Below are positions 22,143 through 34,471 of a stretch of DNA of 64,000 nt, in pieces. Each line of letters starts with the position of its first letter. Position 1 is the first letter of the stretch. Origin of the DNA: Hygrocybe punicea (taxonomy: Eukaryota; Basidiomycota; Agaricomycetes; Agaricales; Hygrophoraceae); the NCBI GenBank assembly GCA_963556145.1, contig OY744464.1, positions 6,733,508 through 6,797,507 on the forward strand. Reading direction: 5' to 3'. The notes under the pieces were generated by a model. The model did no database searches, was not told the DNA's origin, and was given only the letters and a program-made list of their open reading frames with translations. The translations under genes were made by a program, and so were the position numbers.

Positions 22143-25066
22143 ATTACTCAGTACTATAAGGGTACACCCTTCCAGCCATTTGGCAAGTCCTTATGACTGG
22201 ACAGCCACAGGCAAATTTGTCATCAAACACCATATTCTCGATAGTACTCCATGTAACCTACATGGCAATGACATCCCTGTGGACACTTCACCTCCTCCCT
22301 AAACATCTCAGTCTATGAATGATTACTTTCCATATGTTAGCTGGGCTGAATTTGAAATGGTCAATTTCCTGTATCAGGAAGTTGAAATGTCTGCCAGCAA
22401 GATCAGTCAACATATGGAGCTCCTCACCACATTGTATCCAGGCCAAGAGCCACTGTTTGCTGATGAAAAGGAACTCTACACAACCATAGATTCCACTAAG
22501 CTCAGAGACACTCCCTGGAAAAGCTTTGAGGTTGAGTACAATGGTGAGATTGAAGACAATGCAGCACCATGGAAAACAGCCATGTATGAAGTTTGGCATC
22601 GTGACATCCTTCAAGTTATGGAGATACAGATCAACAATCCAGATTTTGCGACAAAAATTGACTATGCTCAGAAGCATGTCTACAAGAATGCCAAGTGACA
22701 ATACATGGACCTAATGTCAGGTAATTGGACATGGGAACAGGTGGTATGATTACACCATGATGCCCCACTTGTCTATCACACTAAGAACCTTACTTCAGGA
22801 CTTGATTGCACAAGATCCTAACACCTATGGAGCCATGTTTGTACCTGTTGTTCTGGATAGTGACAAGATGACCGTATCAGGTGCAACAGGTCAGAATGAA
22901 TACTACCCCCTTTATGTGTCACTTGGTTTCATCCACAACAAAGTTAGGCATGTGCACCACAATGCGGTCACACTGGTCAGCTTTCTGGCCATCCCTAAGA
23001 GTATGATACCTTTTTCCTTGACCTGCATGTTCACTGACTGTCAGAACATCAACAGCAGATTGCGAGTTTGAATCTGATGATAATTTCTGCCACTTCTGCA
23101 GACAACTATATCATACATTGTTAGCACACATTATCCAGAGTCTCCAACCACATATGACCAAGCCACACATCACTCGATGCGGCAATGGTCATTATCATCA
23201 TGTTATCTATGGCATCGGGCCCTACATTGCTGATTACCCAGAACAAGCCTTGCTTGCATGTACCATACAGGTTTCTGAAGTAGGTCTTTTTAGCATTGTA
23301 TTAAAATCAACCACTAAACAACTTTCAGATGCTGTGCCCCCACTGATGAACTGGATTCTGGCAGGACATATGGCTTGTGAACACACAAACACACAGATGC
23401 ACTTCAGAAGGCATTCACCCTGCAGGAATTATGGAATGGATATGGAGTCGTTGGAGATATCAGAGTAAGTGCAGCTGGCTGGTCAATAAGTGCAGAACTG
23501 ATCAAGCCTCACAGCCCTTCACAGTGTACTTCCCCTGAGCAGAAATCTATAAACTATTATCCCCAGACATCCTTCACCAAGTGATCAAGGGGACATTTAA
23601 AGATTATCTCATAACATGGGTGGTGCACTATATTGAACACATGAACAATGCCACCACTGCTCACAAGATCCTTGCAGATATTGACTGTCGCATTGCGGTG
23701 GCATCACCCTTTCCCAGCCAGTGCCAATTCCTGCAAGGTCACAACTTCAAGCAATGGACCAGTGACGATTCTAAGGCCCTCATGAAGGTAAGATTGCATT
23801 TGGGGTGAATTCTTGAATTCTCACAAAGTTATTGGCAGGTTTTTCTACCTGCTATCATCAGCTATGTCCCTGACAAGATGGTCCACGCCCTCAGCTCATG
23901 CATGGTCTTCTGCTACTTTGTACGCCAAACTGTAATTGATGAGGATACCCTTCACCTTCTTGATACAACTCTTGCCAACTTCTACCATGATTGACAAGTC
24001 TTCATTGATACTGGTGTCCAAGAGCACTTTGTGCTTCCTCGGCAACACTCACTAGATCACTATCATTGGAATATTCAAATGTTTGGAGTCCTGAATGGGC
24101 TCTGCTCTTCAATTACCAAATCGAAGCATATCAAGGCCGTCAAGAAACCATGGTGACATTCAAGCTGATGGAAAGCCCTTGGTCAAATGTTGCTTATCAA
24201 TCAAAGACTCAACAAGCTCACGCCATCCAAGGTCAATTTTATCGATCGTGGGATGCTCCAAGGTCCAACCACCAGAACACCAATCAATCTTGCTGGGTGC
24301 ACACCCACCCAGCTGACGGCATCCCCATCCCTGAGCCAGTGCCATTAGATGAGTGTGATGCAGAGGATGATGCTGGTCCTGTGGACCATGATATGTTTAA
24401 GGGTGAGGTTATACTTGTAAGAACACCTGGTATGTTTCAGTTGAAGTCACATACATTTACTGTCTGATGTCAACAGCACCAGGTTACCCAGGTAATCTAA
24501 TGGACCTTATACAGCATATCCATTGGCCACACTTTCAAGACTATATCAGGTGGTTTCTTTATGACACAATTAATCCGGATGCCATTATTCCTGGAGCTGA
24601 TGTTTCTATTCATGACTGCCCAATGTTCTCAGGGTGAGTGCATGTTTATCACTCAGCGGTGTCCATTTATCATGCACCAAGTGATGTTTGTGGCATTGGT
24701 GGTAAGCACTGTGAAAGAATTCGGTCAACAGGTTCATGGTACAAGGACCCAGCCAGATATGATACAGTGTTTGTAGTCATCTTGGACATAGTTTATCCTT
24801 GCATGCTTGAGAAGTGGTTTGTTCCATCTGATCACTGGCCTTGTGATATCACTGGGATGTGGATCGTGAAGCTGGATATGGCCAGTGGGCGGCAAGTGAC
24901 ATTGGTAATCCACACAGACACCATTCTGCATGGGGTGCACTTGATGCTGGTCTTTGGTAACAAGCCTTTGCCATGGCATTTGACTTTTCATCACACTCTG
25001 AGTGCATTCCATTCCTACTACATCAACAAATATATAGACCATCATAGTCATGAAATAGCATTTTGA
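22143..25066 (+). pseudogene. Plavaka-type transposase pseudogene (CACTA/CMC group)
   Basis: Successive plus-strand fragments follow the order of basidiomycete Plavaka proteins. FPYVSWAEFEMVNFLYQEVEMSASKI lies near 22320. NTYGAMFVPVVLDSDKMTVSGATGQNEYYPLYVSLGFIHNKVR lies near 22820. A YGIGPYIADYPEQALLACTIQ segment lies near 23210, LIKGTFKDYLITWVVHYIEHMN with FKQWTSDDSKALMKV near 23580-23790, and LPRQHSLDHYHWNIQMFGVLNGLCSSITKSKHIKAVKKPW near 24030-24150. The C-terminal piece YHAPSDVCGIGGKHCERIRSTGSWYKDPARYDTVFV is near 24670. Frameshifts and in-frame stops between them (for instance near 23990 and 24150) show it is dead. Terminal repeats were not found. Confidence 0.85.
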
Positions 25067-25237
25067 TGCCTCACTACTGTCCATAAGCATAAGCTAGAAT
25101 GAAAAGGATAAAGACAGCGCAAAGCATTGATAAGCACAGAAAAGCACTAGGATAAAAGCAAAAGCTTGCATGAGTAAGCTGAAAGCTTATTTAAGATTAT
25201 GTAAATCTTCTGATGTTGTCCCTCCTCAACATCTTCA

Positions 25238-25490
25238 ATGGTTACTCCTGCTTCAAGTCAGATCCAAGCAACCATTGCTCAACTCCAGGCTGATGTCATC
25301 ACTGAAAATGCAGCCATTACTGCTCTCCAAACTGCTGCTGCTGTTCCTCCACCTCCCTGCCCCCACCTCCCCTTGTCCCACCAGTTCTCAAAGTTGCAAA
25401 ACCCGACAATTATGAGGGAAAGCCCAAAACCATTGAGAAGTTCCTTTACCAGTGTAACATATACAGTCAACTCTCATATAAGGCATATAG
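25238..25490 (+). pseudogene. Fragment of an LTR-retrotransposon gag-like gene
   Basis: A short frame reads VTPASSQIQATIAQLQADVITENAAITALQ, then a Pro-rich stretch. In the next frame comes KVAKPDNYEGKPKTIEKFLYQCNIYSQL, which has the character of a Gypsy-type gag N-terminus (KPxxYxGKxxxIxxFLxQC). A frame change separates the two parts and nothing recognisable follows. It is a truncated remnant. Confidence 0.5.
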
Positions 25491-27882
25491 GGCCATGCTT
25501 AAATTTTTATAAGTCAAGATATCGATCTGCGGTCACCATGCCATTTTCATCATCTTCTTTGCATTGCCAAATTTAGATTGGGTTAGCAGTTGGATCAGAA
25601 ATAAATGCCATCTATTTCTAGCTCTGCCGCTTTTAGGTCATTGTGAGCCAAATGGCAGTAGTGTTGCTGCCCCTTGGCTCAAAAGCCGCTAGCTGACTGA
25701 GCTGAGCTGAAATTAAGCTGAGCCGAGCTCATGACATTGTTTATGGTTTTGCACAGCTTGGCTTTCCCATGCTGCAGCTTTGGAGCCACTTGAGCCGCTC
25801 AAAGCTATCAGATTCAAGCACTAGGCTGGCTTGTTGTCAGCAGGCATTGACTAGACATTTGCCTTACATCTTATAGGGCAGGACTTGTGCATCAGAACAA
25901 TGAATGTTCTTGCTTCCACATGTATCACTGGCAGGCATCACTGCAGGGTGAGTTTTTGTATGTCAACATGCCTCAGATGATGGCCTGAACAACCCACCTT
26001 CTTTTCCACCAGTACAACATCCCAAGCATGCCCCCATGAAGGGTGTTCAACAATGGCGCCATGGAGACATCTTTTCAGGTCAATCCCTCACAACCGTTAA
26101 CACCTCTCAGACCCAGCCAGTGCAAGAGAGGGCGACAAGATCCCCTGGAATCTGAAACCCTCAATAATGATGGACCACCCACTCCAAGTCGAAGAGCAAG
26201 CCATTGACAGTGGCAGCAAGGCCCTCCATCTCTTGGCCCCCATGCCCTGCCTCCTCCTCCAATGCTATCATCCACCCCTGTCAGTCAATCGCAACTTACA
26301 GTTACACCTGAAATACCACTGGTGCCAGCAGTTATTTGCCATGGCAAAATGCCAGGCCAAGAACCTTCTCGTATACCAGGGCCATCAACACTGTCCACCC
26401 CCACAGCTGCTGCTTTCCCCCAGCAGTGTCAGTGATCCAATTTGGCAGGTTCTTCCTCAAACCAATCCCATCATTTGAATCCCAGAGCAGGGCCACATAG
26501 CAGGCATCAGCATGCTTCTCGTTCAGGGCCAGCTGGCAATAAAATGGGGAAGAAAGCCCAAGATTTGTGGTCCTTTTATGTGAAGGAGGCAGAAGAGAAT
26601 GTTTGTGTCATCTGCCAGTAGGTTACCGCTTCTTTTTGTTCACTCATCATGCCTGATTTTGCTCTATAATCCAGACATGAAAATAATACAGACCCAAAGA
26701 AGTCTATTAAACACTACAGAAAGGGAACAGGGACAATGGTGCTTCACAAACACCTAGCGGATGCCCATATTGATGTTTGGGTTCCCAGCTGTGGGAAACT
26801 TGACATTCAAATCATGGCAAAGGAAGTACAACATGCTGTTAATGATTATTGACAACAACAGGGTTCTGTGGATCAGGCCTTACCACCCAAATCAAAATGG
26901 CCTGAGTTTTTGAGGGAGGCCTTTGTTGATGTAATCACTGAGTTTATCATTGCTGATGATTAAGTCAGTTTTTGACAATTTCTCGTCATGCTTAACTGAG
27001 TTTCTTGAAGTCTATCAATGTCATTGAGTGCCCGCAACTGTGGGCCATCTTCCTGATGCTACGACAAGAGCTGAAGGATTCCGACATTCCTCATCATTTG
27101 ACAATATGAGAATGCATTTTAGAGCTGTGGGATGAACATCTTGATCAACTGGAGGCTGAATTAACTGTAAGAATTTTTCTTGTCTTTATTCCAGAAATAA
27201 ATCAGCTTTGTAAACAGGCATCTCTTGGCAAGGTCTTGTTTATGATGGATATGTGGTCTGATCCCAACTTGACGCCATACATGGCTATTATGGCACATTG
27301 GATAGAAACAAAGACTGAGCAAACATCATATGGCCCACAGCACATTCTGAAGTTGTGAGCTGATTTGGTTGGATTTATATGAGTATCACAGCAGTGAACA
27401 CCTTGCACAAGCATTCATCCATGTTCTGGATCGCATCAAGATTTTGCGCAAGGTTTGAATACTTTCCCACAACCATTTGTTCATTCTGAGATAGAATGTA
27501 GATCAGATGGATTACGCTTGATAATGTGTCCAATAATGATACATTTATGATTGCCTTGCACTGTGAGTTACGCAAACTCAATATACCATTTGATGCTATC
27601 AAATGGTGAATCTGGTACAGTCTCACTTTCATGCAATCAACTGTTCCATGACTTATACTCTACAAGGTGCTTTCCCCACATAGTTAATCTGGCTTGCAAA
27701 GTGGTCCTTACTGTGATCACAAACATGGAGTTTGCGAAGTCTAAGGCACCTGATTTTGTTCCAGACAACACCACAGCTTCTTCATTTCATGATGCCGTCA
27801 ATAAAGACCCCATTGCAACAACTCGAACCCTTGTTCGTATGGTATGTGTTTCAATATAGAATAATGAATTATCACTGATTTC

Positions 27883-29006
27883 TAGGCAATGACATGGGTA
27901 TGGGTAACCCGCACGGGTTGCAGGTACAGGTACTGCCGGGTATGGGTCTGGGTTACCTTTTTTGGATCCGGGCAAAACCCGTACCCATGACTGCGGGTCT
28001 TGGCATACCCGCATATCAGCATCAACACAAACAGATGCAACAACCCAGCCGCAACCGCTTACCAACACCGTTTTCAAGTGCCCACCGCCTCCACCTCGAT
28101 GCGAACATTACCCACCAACGGCATCTCCATGTCAACCCAAACGGCCCCATCTTCACACGAAACCATGTCCCAACATGTTGGACGATGCCCCATCGTCAAA
28201 TAGTGCCCAAATGCAAACCCCCGTGCCAAAAACCCAACGGGAGACGCATCATGTGCCCGCGTCAGCCCCAAACACACCGTGCCCACTGCAAAACATGTCC
28301 GAACACATCTCAAGTCCCACCCCGGCCCCAAACCCCGCGCCCGTGCAAGAAAACACATTCAAATGTGTCCCAGACCACGGTCCCACAACACCTGACCATT
28401 TGATGCCCACACAGGCCCCAAAGCCTGTGCTCGTGCAACAGAACATGCCCAAACACGCCCAGACCCTGTTCCCCCCAATTACATGCCCACACGCGCCCAC
28501 ATCAGCCCAGAATCACGACGCCGCCATCCAGACGCCACAACTGCGAACGCCAAGGCTCAACGGCATCAAAACGCAGGCTGACACATACGCAAGGTTCGAG
28601 ACAACGAAGGAGGATGAGAGGAAGGGGAGAATGGGAGACGGTGTGGGGAACGAGGAGATGGATACGATGGGCGAGAGTCTCTCGCCCACGAGAACCACCC
28701 GTTGCCTGGTTCCAAGCCCCCCCCCACTCCTCGTGTTTGCACAGCGAGAGTCTCTCGCCCACAAGAACCACCCGCCGCCTGGTTCCCAGCCCCCCACTCC
28801 TCGCGTTTGCACAGCGCCACATCAATTGATGTGCGTGTCAGCAACGCGAGGTAGATTTGGGCTGGAACCCGCCAGGTTTCCTGCGTGGGTCAATACCCGT
28901 ACCCGACCCGCCACTACCTGCCATCTACCTGCTGAAAAAAGACCCGTGGGTAGACGGGTACGGGTCAGCCTCGGGACACCTGCGGGTATACCCGTGTCAT
29001 TGCCTA
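27883..29006. mobile_element. hAT-type MITE (family B), 1124 bp, TSD ctgatttc
   Basis: The ends TAGGCAATGACATGGGTA and TACCCGTGTCATTGCCTA have a perfect 8-bp duplication ctgatttc at 27875-27882 and 29007-29014. Subterminal regions are dense in ACCCG/CGGGT. The interior (about 28030-28640) encodes a Pro-rich frame homologous to the ORF of the LTR element at 13936-14869, so the MITE carries a retroelement fragment. A short segment with GAGAGTCTCTCGCCCACGAG (about 28673-28800) is tandemly duplicated. Confidence 0.92.
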
Positions 29007-29623
29007 CTGATTTCATACTGATAGATACATGCCTCTTCTCTTTGGCAACAATATTTCTCTGAGGTCACAAAAAGCCTTCAACAAGGTAACCTACAATTAT
29101 TGCATGACATTGATACATGATGGTCATCAACCTTGTTGATGGTGGAGTGTGTGATAATTCTCTGAGAGATGTGGTCCCACTGGTCCTTTTGTTTCGCTAG
29201 CTGATATTTCTCTTTGATATGAGGCCATCGAGAAATTTCTTCAAAGCGAGGACTTTAAAGAACTTTGTAAATACCAACTTGATGAAAATGAATGGAAGGC
29301 TCTCGAAGCATTCAAGGCAATTCTTGCGGTATGTGTTTTCTTTCATTCTTTTCCGACCATAAACTTATAGATATCTAGGTACCTCACGCATTCCAACAAA
29401 AGCTTTCAGCTGAAAAAACACCGACTTTGTGTAATGCTATTCCATCATATGACTCCATGATGTGCGTGTGGGAGAGGCACCAAGTCAATCATCCTGAGAC
29501 AGCTCAGGTGATTGATGGTGGCCTCGACAAACTTGAATCATATATTTTGTGGGCATCAGATGTTCCAGCCTATGTTCTGGTGATGCATATGTCTTAATGT
29601 GATGTTCCCATGCATGAACTAAC

Positions 29624-30998
29624 TAGTGTTGGGGAAGTTCAGTTTGGTCCAGTTTTGGGCCCTTTGCCCCAAACTGAAACCGAACCATTCAGTTCCTGCA
29701 AAAAAATCCCAAACCGAAACTGAAACCGATGTAAACCGTTTACATCAGTTCGGTTTCAGTCCAAATGCGGTCTAGACCGCGAACCATGTGGGCTGGGGGC
29801 CCTCACTCCCATCTGACCTTGCAAGAGTGCCGCACATGTCAATCAACATGGCCAGCCTCATTCCAAGGTGGGATTGGAGATTGGGTGGGCTGCACGGCCC
29901 AGTCCTAGGGAAACACATGCATCAAATGTGTGTTTCACCTTGGCTGTTGTCAATTGGGTGTGGTGGTGGTGGTGATGCCCCAACGCGTTGGAGAGGTCCC
30001 AAGGGACCTCTTGGGGGTTCACGCAGGACTCAAAGGAAAAGGTGGATCTGGATGGGATGGATGAACTGTCTACCACATAGGGCTACTGACTAAGGGACTG
30101 GTCACGTGATATGTCAGGCACAACCACTACAGTGTCAGACGCATTGTGTGCGATGACGGGCATGTTGGACCCACTTTGGACGCACTTTGGTTGTTTTCGG
30201 TGGACGTGTGGTGGTGGTGGCATATGAGCCTCTCCATGTGGGTGTCCTGATGCATCATGCATGCAATGATGGGTGGGTTGACCCCGCGTTGGCTGCATTG
30301 GTGTTGCATAGTGGTAGTGGTGTTGCATGGTGGTGGTGTGGTGCCACATTCTGTTATATATGAATAAAAACAACAAAAAAAACAACAAAAAAAATATACC
30401 ACAAAGGAGCGGGGCTGGATGCACCACCCCCCGGTGCTCATTCCATCTCATTGACTCTCACTCCACCCTGTTCACGTTCATTTGCGTGCACGTGCATCTT
30501 GGACACATTGTTGTTGGCATCTGACATGGCCATCCTGGTGGTTGTGGCCATTGTGGTGGCAATCGTCATTGTCATCATTGTCGTTGTCGTAGTGGTGGTG
30601 GTGGTGGTGGTGGTGATGGCCGTGGTGGCCATTGACAGTAACTTACTGTAAATGTGAGTTAGTGTTGAATAAATAAAATAAAATGTACATGGGCAGCAGG
30701 GAGTAGCCTGCCACCTGTTTTGTCCACATCAGGTGCTCCATCATCCTTGTTTGGCATACATTGTGGTTGCAGAAGGCACTTTGGTGACTTTGGAAGTCAG
30801 CCAAATGGCCGACTTGGGACTGTCAGTTTGCGGTTCAAACTCAGTTTGAAACCATTTCAGCCTGCAGCCAAATCCCCAAACCGGAGACCGAACTGTTCTG
30901 TCTCAGCCAAAATTTCCCAAACCAAAACCAAAACTGGTGGTTTCAGTTTGGTCTAAACTGGGTTTGGATTGGTCTGAGACCGAACTTCCCCAACACTA
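29624..30998. mobile_element. hAT-type MITE (family A), 1375 bp
   Basis: The ends TAGTGTTGGGGAAGTTC and GAACTTCCCCAACACTA are perfect inverses. Subterminal CCGAAC/GTTCGG/AAACCGAAAC words resemble those of the element at 4448-5599. The flanking octamers (gaactaac, gtttactc) do not match, so the duplication is lost or the ends come from recombination. The interior includes a (GGT)n/(CCA)n tract near 30510-30620 and a fragment at 30050-30125 shared with the LTR element at about 14820-14911. It lies in the hAT2 transposase. Confidence 0.8.
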
Positions 30999-31845
30999 GT
31001 TTACTCATGAAGTCTGTATGCCATTTGTTGAGCTGATGAATAAACTGATGTAGCATCCAGCTTCGTGCATATCGGAATGAGTCCAGTTCTGAAAACTGGT
31101 TGTCTGCAACTCCAGCCAACATTCAGCATCGTGGTACTTGGGCAGATGACATACTGGGCTTTTACGAAGAAGACCTTTCACAAGGATGAAGCTTGGAAGC
31201 AGAAGTGAATTCATATTTGGCCAATTTACAAATTGGAACAAGCATTCTAACATATTGGTATTGATTTTCTGCTCATTTAGCACCCAGACTCTCATCAGAG
31301 TTGTTTTAGGCAGGAAAACCAATTGCACTATCCAACAATCTTTGCACTTGCCATGGATATTATCCCCATCCAAGGCTTGGCTGTGCCTTGTGAACAAGTC
31401 TTTTCCTCTAGCAAAGAAACTACAACTGCTCAGCGCAATTGCCTCAGTCTGGAGCTGATGGAAGCTCTTCAGATGCTAAAATTCTCATTTAAGAAAAGGA
31501 AGAGGTTTGGATTTCACAGCAGGCACCAGTCAAGATGCGGAACTTGAGGAACTGACTCATCTGATAGCAAGTCTGCCAGAAGACTTTATTGCTGGCTTGC
31601 GGAATTCATTGTTGAGCCATTAAATTTGCATGTATCAACAGATGTGTTCACAACAGGAAGCTCCCAATTTGAGAATGACCAAACCAGCTTAGCTGCTCGG
31701 TGAGCTGCTTGGAGCGGAGCTGAATCCTCTTTTGGAGAAGCTGAGCAAAGATAAGCCAAACCGTGAGAAAAGCCATCAAAGCTGGGCGGCAACACTAAAC
31801 GGTGGTGTATATATATTGTCTACACTCGCCGTCTCAGACAATCAA

Positions 31846-34064
31846 TCATAAAGTAGCTAACATCACTAGCCCCATCATAGCAACCAACATCGACATCACC
31901 TCACGCTGACTTAGACTTGACGACCCACCATTGGACGTGGGGCCTGTGCCTCCCCCTCCCGATGTCGTCTCGGCCTTATTCCAACAATACCTCGCAAAAC
32001 AGCTTGCACACACCCCGCTCCGCTGTGTCCCAGTCTTGTTCCTGGCGCGATCCACAATCGCACAGGCCAAACATGCTGGCCATTCCGCGTCTTGTAACAT
32101 TGACGGGTCCGCAGGGTGTCCTTGCAGTGCAATTGTGCGGGTTTGGTCGAGAATAGTCTGTACATCAGAGAGTTGATATCCTAATTGAAAATTGGACGAG
32201 TTGGTCACGGGAGTTTCACCGTCCCGCGGAGGGCCGCCGTTCGCGAGGTAAATCATGAGCGGAGCGCTAGTGTCCGAGTCGCACCCGAAGAAGGTGGGAC
32301 GGGTAGTTAGATTTTGGGAGATGAATGTCGATGTTGTGGTGGGAATAGGTGGGAAAGAGTATGACGACGGGAACAAGGTTGTGCGATTCCAAGCTGCCTG
32401 TGAACCGGAATCAGACACAGAATTAAGCAGACGGGACTTGGTATCAAGTCAAAATTGTGATACAGACGATAAGAGCAGCACCACTAGAAAAATTCATGAC
32501 ATCGGAACTCTAGAATGTAGACAAATATTCAATTATTAATTACAAAGCATCAAATCGAGCTCAACTCACGGCGTCAATTGCCAAGATGACATCGATCCCG
32601 CGCGCCTTGACTAACAACGGTTGAAGCGGGATGACTTCACCATCTTCTCCTCCATCAAGCAAGTTAAGAATGTCTTCGCTCGAGGCAATGAACGTCGCAT
32701 TGGCTACTCCTCGAAATGGATTCGGGATTTGAGCTGTATCGAGTTCGACACCTGGCTGAGGATAACTGGAATTCAGGAATGTGATGACAGGTGCAACGGA
32801 GGTATTGGCGAAGCCAGCAGCCTAAACATGAATAGATCAATATTCCACATGAGCGTTGGCATCCAAGGATTCACCGTTGTATTGAAGGCTGCGAATAATG
32901 CTGAGGACGCTGCTACCACGAAACTAGCTTGGTCAAAATTTGACACACAAATTGAGGTGTTTCGAGTTCCCAGATATTGTGTTGGTGTGAAAGCAGAAAG
33001 AGTGGGATCGAATGATCCAGTTTCAACTGCATAATCAAATATTCAGCTTTTCATCCCATTAACAATTGCGACTGACTGACAAACGTTAATTTCAAAGACA
33101 GGATTTGAAAGCGGAATCAAGTCATCGGGGGCTTGAACGTTGGACTTGTTTTGGTTATTGGTTTGAATGTCGGAGATGATGAGAGGAAACGGCTGTGAGT
33201 GAGTACGAAATGATGACCTGAGAACGTAATTAGCACAGCAATCTTGAAAAGGGGAAAGGATACTGACAGGGATGCGATACTAGAGAAGGTGATGCCTGCA
33301 CCATGCGCAACCGAGGTGTTGAAGAAATTTTCGCTAGTCGTTCCGTTCAAAAAATGTCTCGATAGACCGCGAGCCCAAACATCGACGATAGTAACAGTAA
33401 ACCCCATTATATATTTTCCGCGAATCTCCGCCAGCAGGCTTTCAATATACTGAAATTCTGCGACTGGGGATGTGGTGGGAGAGAGGATGTCGAATTGGGG
33501 CAACCAGCCAGAATATCCGTCAGGGTCAGATGAGCCGAAGACGAGCTCCTGGATGGTTGGGAAATCGGCTTGCGATAATGAGGTAACTAGCCACGCACCA
33601 CCGGAAACGCCGGAGATGTAATTCGCTGCTTGAAGCAAACCGCCCGTCCCCACACTGACAGAAGAGGTATTGCGACCATCTAAAAGGTTCAAGACGCCTG
33701 CTCCAAACATAGATGCCCTATAACCTCCTCCACTGGCAGCAATCCCAAAATTTGGACCATTCACACTGGTGTTACTTCCAAGGATATTGGAGACGTAGTC
33801 CGGTAAGGAAACATTGGTGGCCAAAAGATTTGCGAGGTAGGATTTCCAAGCAGACGGGAGAACTTCCGACCTTCTCGAAGCCACGTAGGCGCTTTCGTTA
33901 GCACTAAGAGTTTGTTGTGCAGACGATGAGCCAGCCTCGCGAACGAGGGTGAAGCCTTGGGGACAAGGCCCCAACGTCGGCGTATACCGTGACGCTGCGG
34001 TTTGAGCAACCACGAATGACGGTAAAGCAGACCAAAAAGCAATCCAACCGAGCCACATCGTCAA
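31846..34064 (-). CDS. Secreted lysophospholipase / phospholipase B, GPI-anchored
   Basis: Six exons on the minus strand fit by splice signals and frame: 34064-33268, 33217-33081, 33026-32875, 32821-32570, 32509-32468 and 32397-31846, with introns of 50-70 bp, giving about 643 residues. An N-terminal hydrophobic signal (LGWIAFWSALPSFVVA) is followed by the fungal PLB catalytic domain. GIAASGGGYRAS forms the oxyanion region, GVSGGAWLV holds the nucleophile serine, FETGSFDPTLSAF follows the second intron, and LLDGGEDGEVIPLQPLL holds the catalytic aspartate. A Cys-rich C-terminal region and a hydrophobic tail (VMSMLVAMMGLVMLATL) suggest a GPI anchor. Many NxT/S sites fit a secreted glycoprotein. 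The family hydrolyses acyl esters of (lyso)phospholipids at the cell surface. The gene looks intact, with a divergent neighbour upstream. Confidence 0.92.
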
Positions 34065-34471
34065 TATGATGGTGCGCAGAAATGATGAGATTTCGAATCA
34101 CTATAGATTGTCAGTCTGCGAGTATGAGGAGGAGATGCAAAAGTTGGCCCTGGGCACAGGGAAGCAACTTGAAGTATCCCTTTGCATGTTGTCTAATCAT
34201 GCGGCCCACCGGTAGCTTCAAGTTGGCGGTCGACCGAGGAAATATTGAACATCTCAAAGTTCTTAGCCGCGGTGTCACAGTCAGTCACGGTGGCGGAGCA
34301 CCGATTACGGGCTCCCGACGATCATGACCGCCGTTCTTATCGCTAATAATAATAATCTCATGCAAAGCTACTACCGCTGGTGGAAGACGACGGGTCGCCG
34401 TCTACGATGGCCGCGTTGAACGTGCGCATGTTAGTGCATATTCTGCTGTTCACGTTCGTATATGCTTCATC
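34065..34471. promoter_or_regulatory. Shared divergent promoter region
   Basis: A 407-bp gap separates the start codons of the lysophospholipase (minus) and the membrane protein (plus). It must hold both promoters. No convincing TATA box or known binding site stands out; an AATAATAATAAT run lies at about 34344-34356. Confidence 0.4.

Larger units (their letters stand above)
26540..31544 (+). pseudogene. hAT2 transposase, many stops, interrupted twice
   Basis: The order is BED-like start (KAQDLWSFYVKEAEENVCVIC, near 26555); TMVLHKHLADAHIDVWVPSCGKLDI (26730-26810); PPKSKWPEFLREAFVDVITEFIIADD (26885-26960); LGKVLFMMDMWSDPNLTPYMAIMAHWIE (27225-27310, RNase H-like core); TLDNVSNNDTFM (27512-27547). 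The first MITE follows. REIEKFLQSEDFKELCKYQLDENEWKALEAFKAIL (29230-29330) comes next, then the second MITE. The dimerisation block is IIPIQGLAVPCEQVFSSSKETTTAQRN...LMEALQMLKFSFKK (31355-31500). In-frame stops are frequent, as in an ancient copy. Confidence 0.85.
25659..31797. mobile_element. hAT2: decayed autonomous hAT transposon
   Basis: The ends are TAGTGTTGCTGCCCC (25659) and GGGCGGCAACACTA (ending 31797), with GAGCTGAGC/GCTTGGAGC-like subterminal words on both sides. Flanking octamers aatggcag and aacggtgg differ at three positions, all transitions, as expected for an old duplication. A hAT transposase runs through the element on the plus strand. Two hAT MITEs are nested in it. Its TAGTGTTGC terminus matches the family A MITEs, making this type their plausible transposase source. 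Confidence 0.75.

Noticed and set aside
31005..31397. A 130-aa minus-strand ORF and other antisense ORFs over the hAT2 3' end
   Set aside because: They are shadows of the plus-strand hAT dimerisation region, which has clear family motifs.
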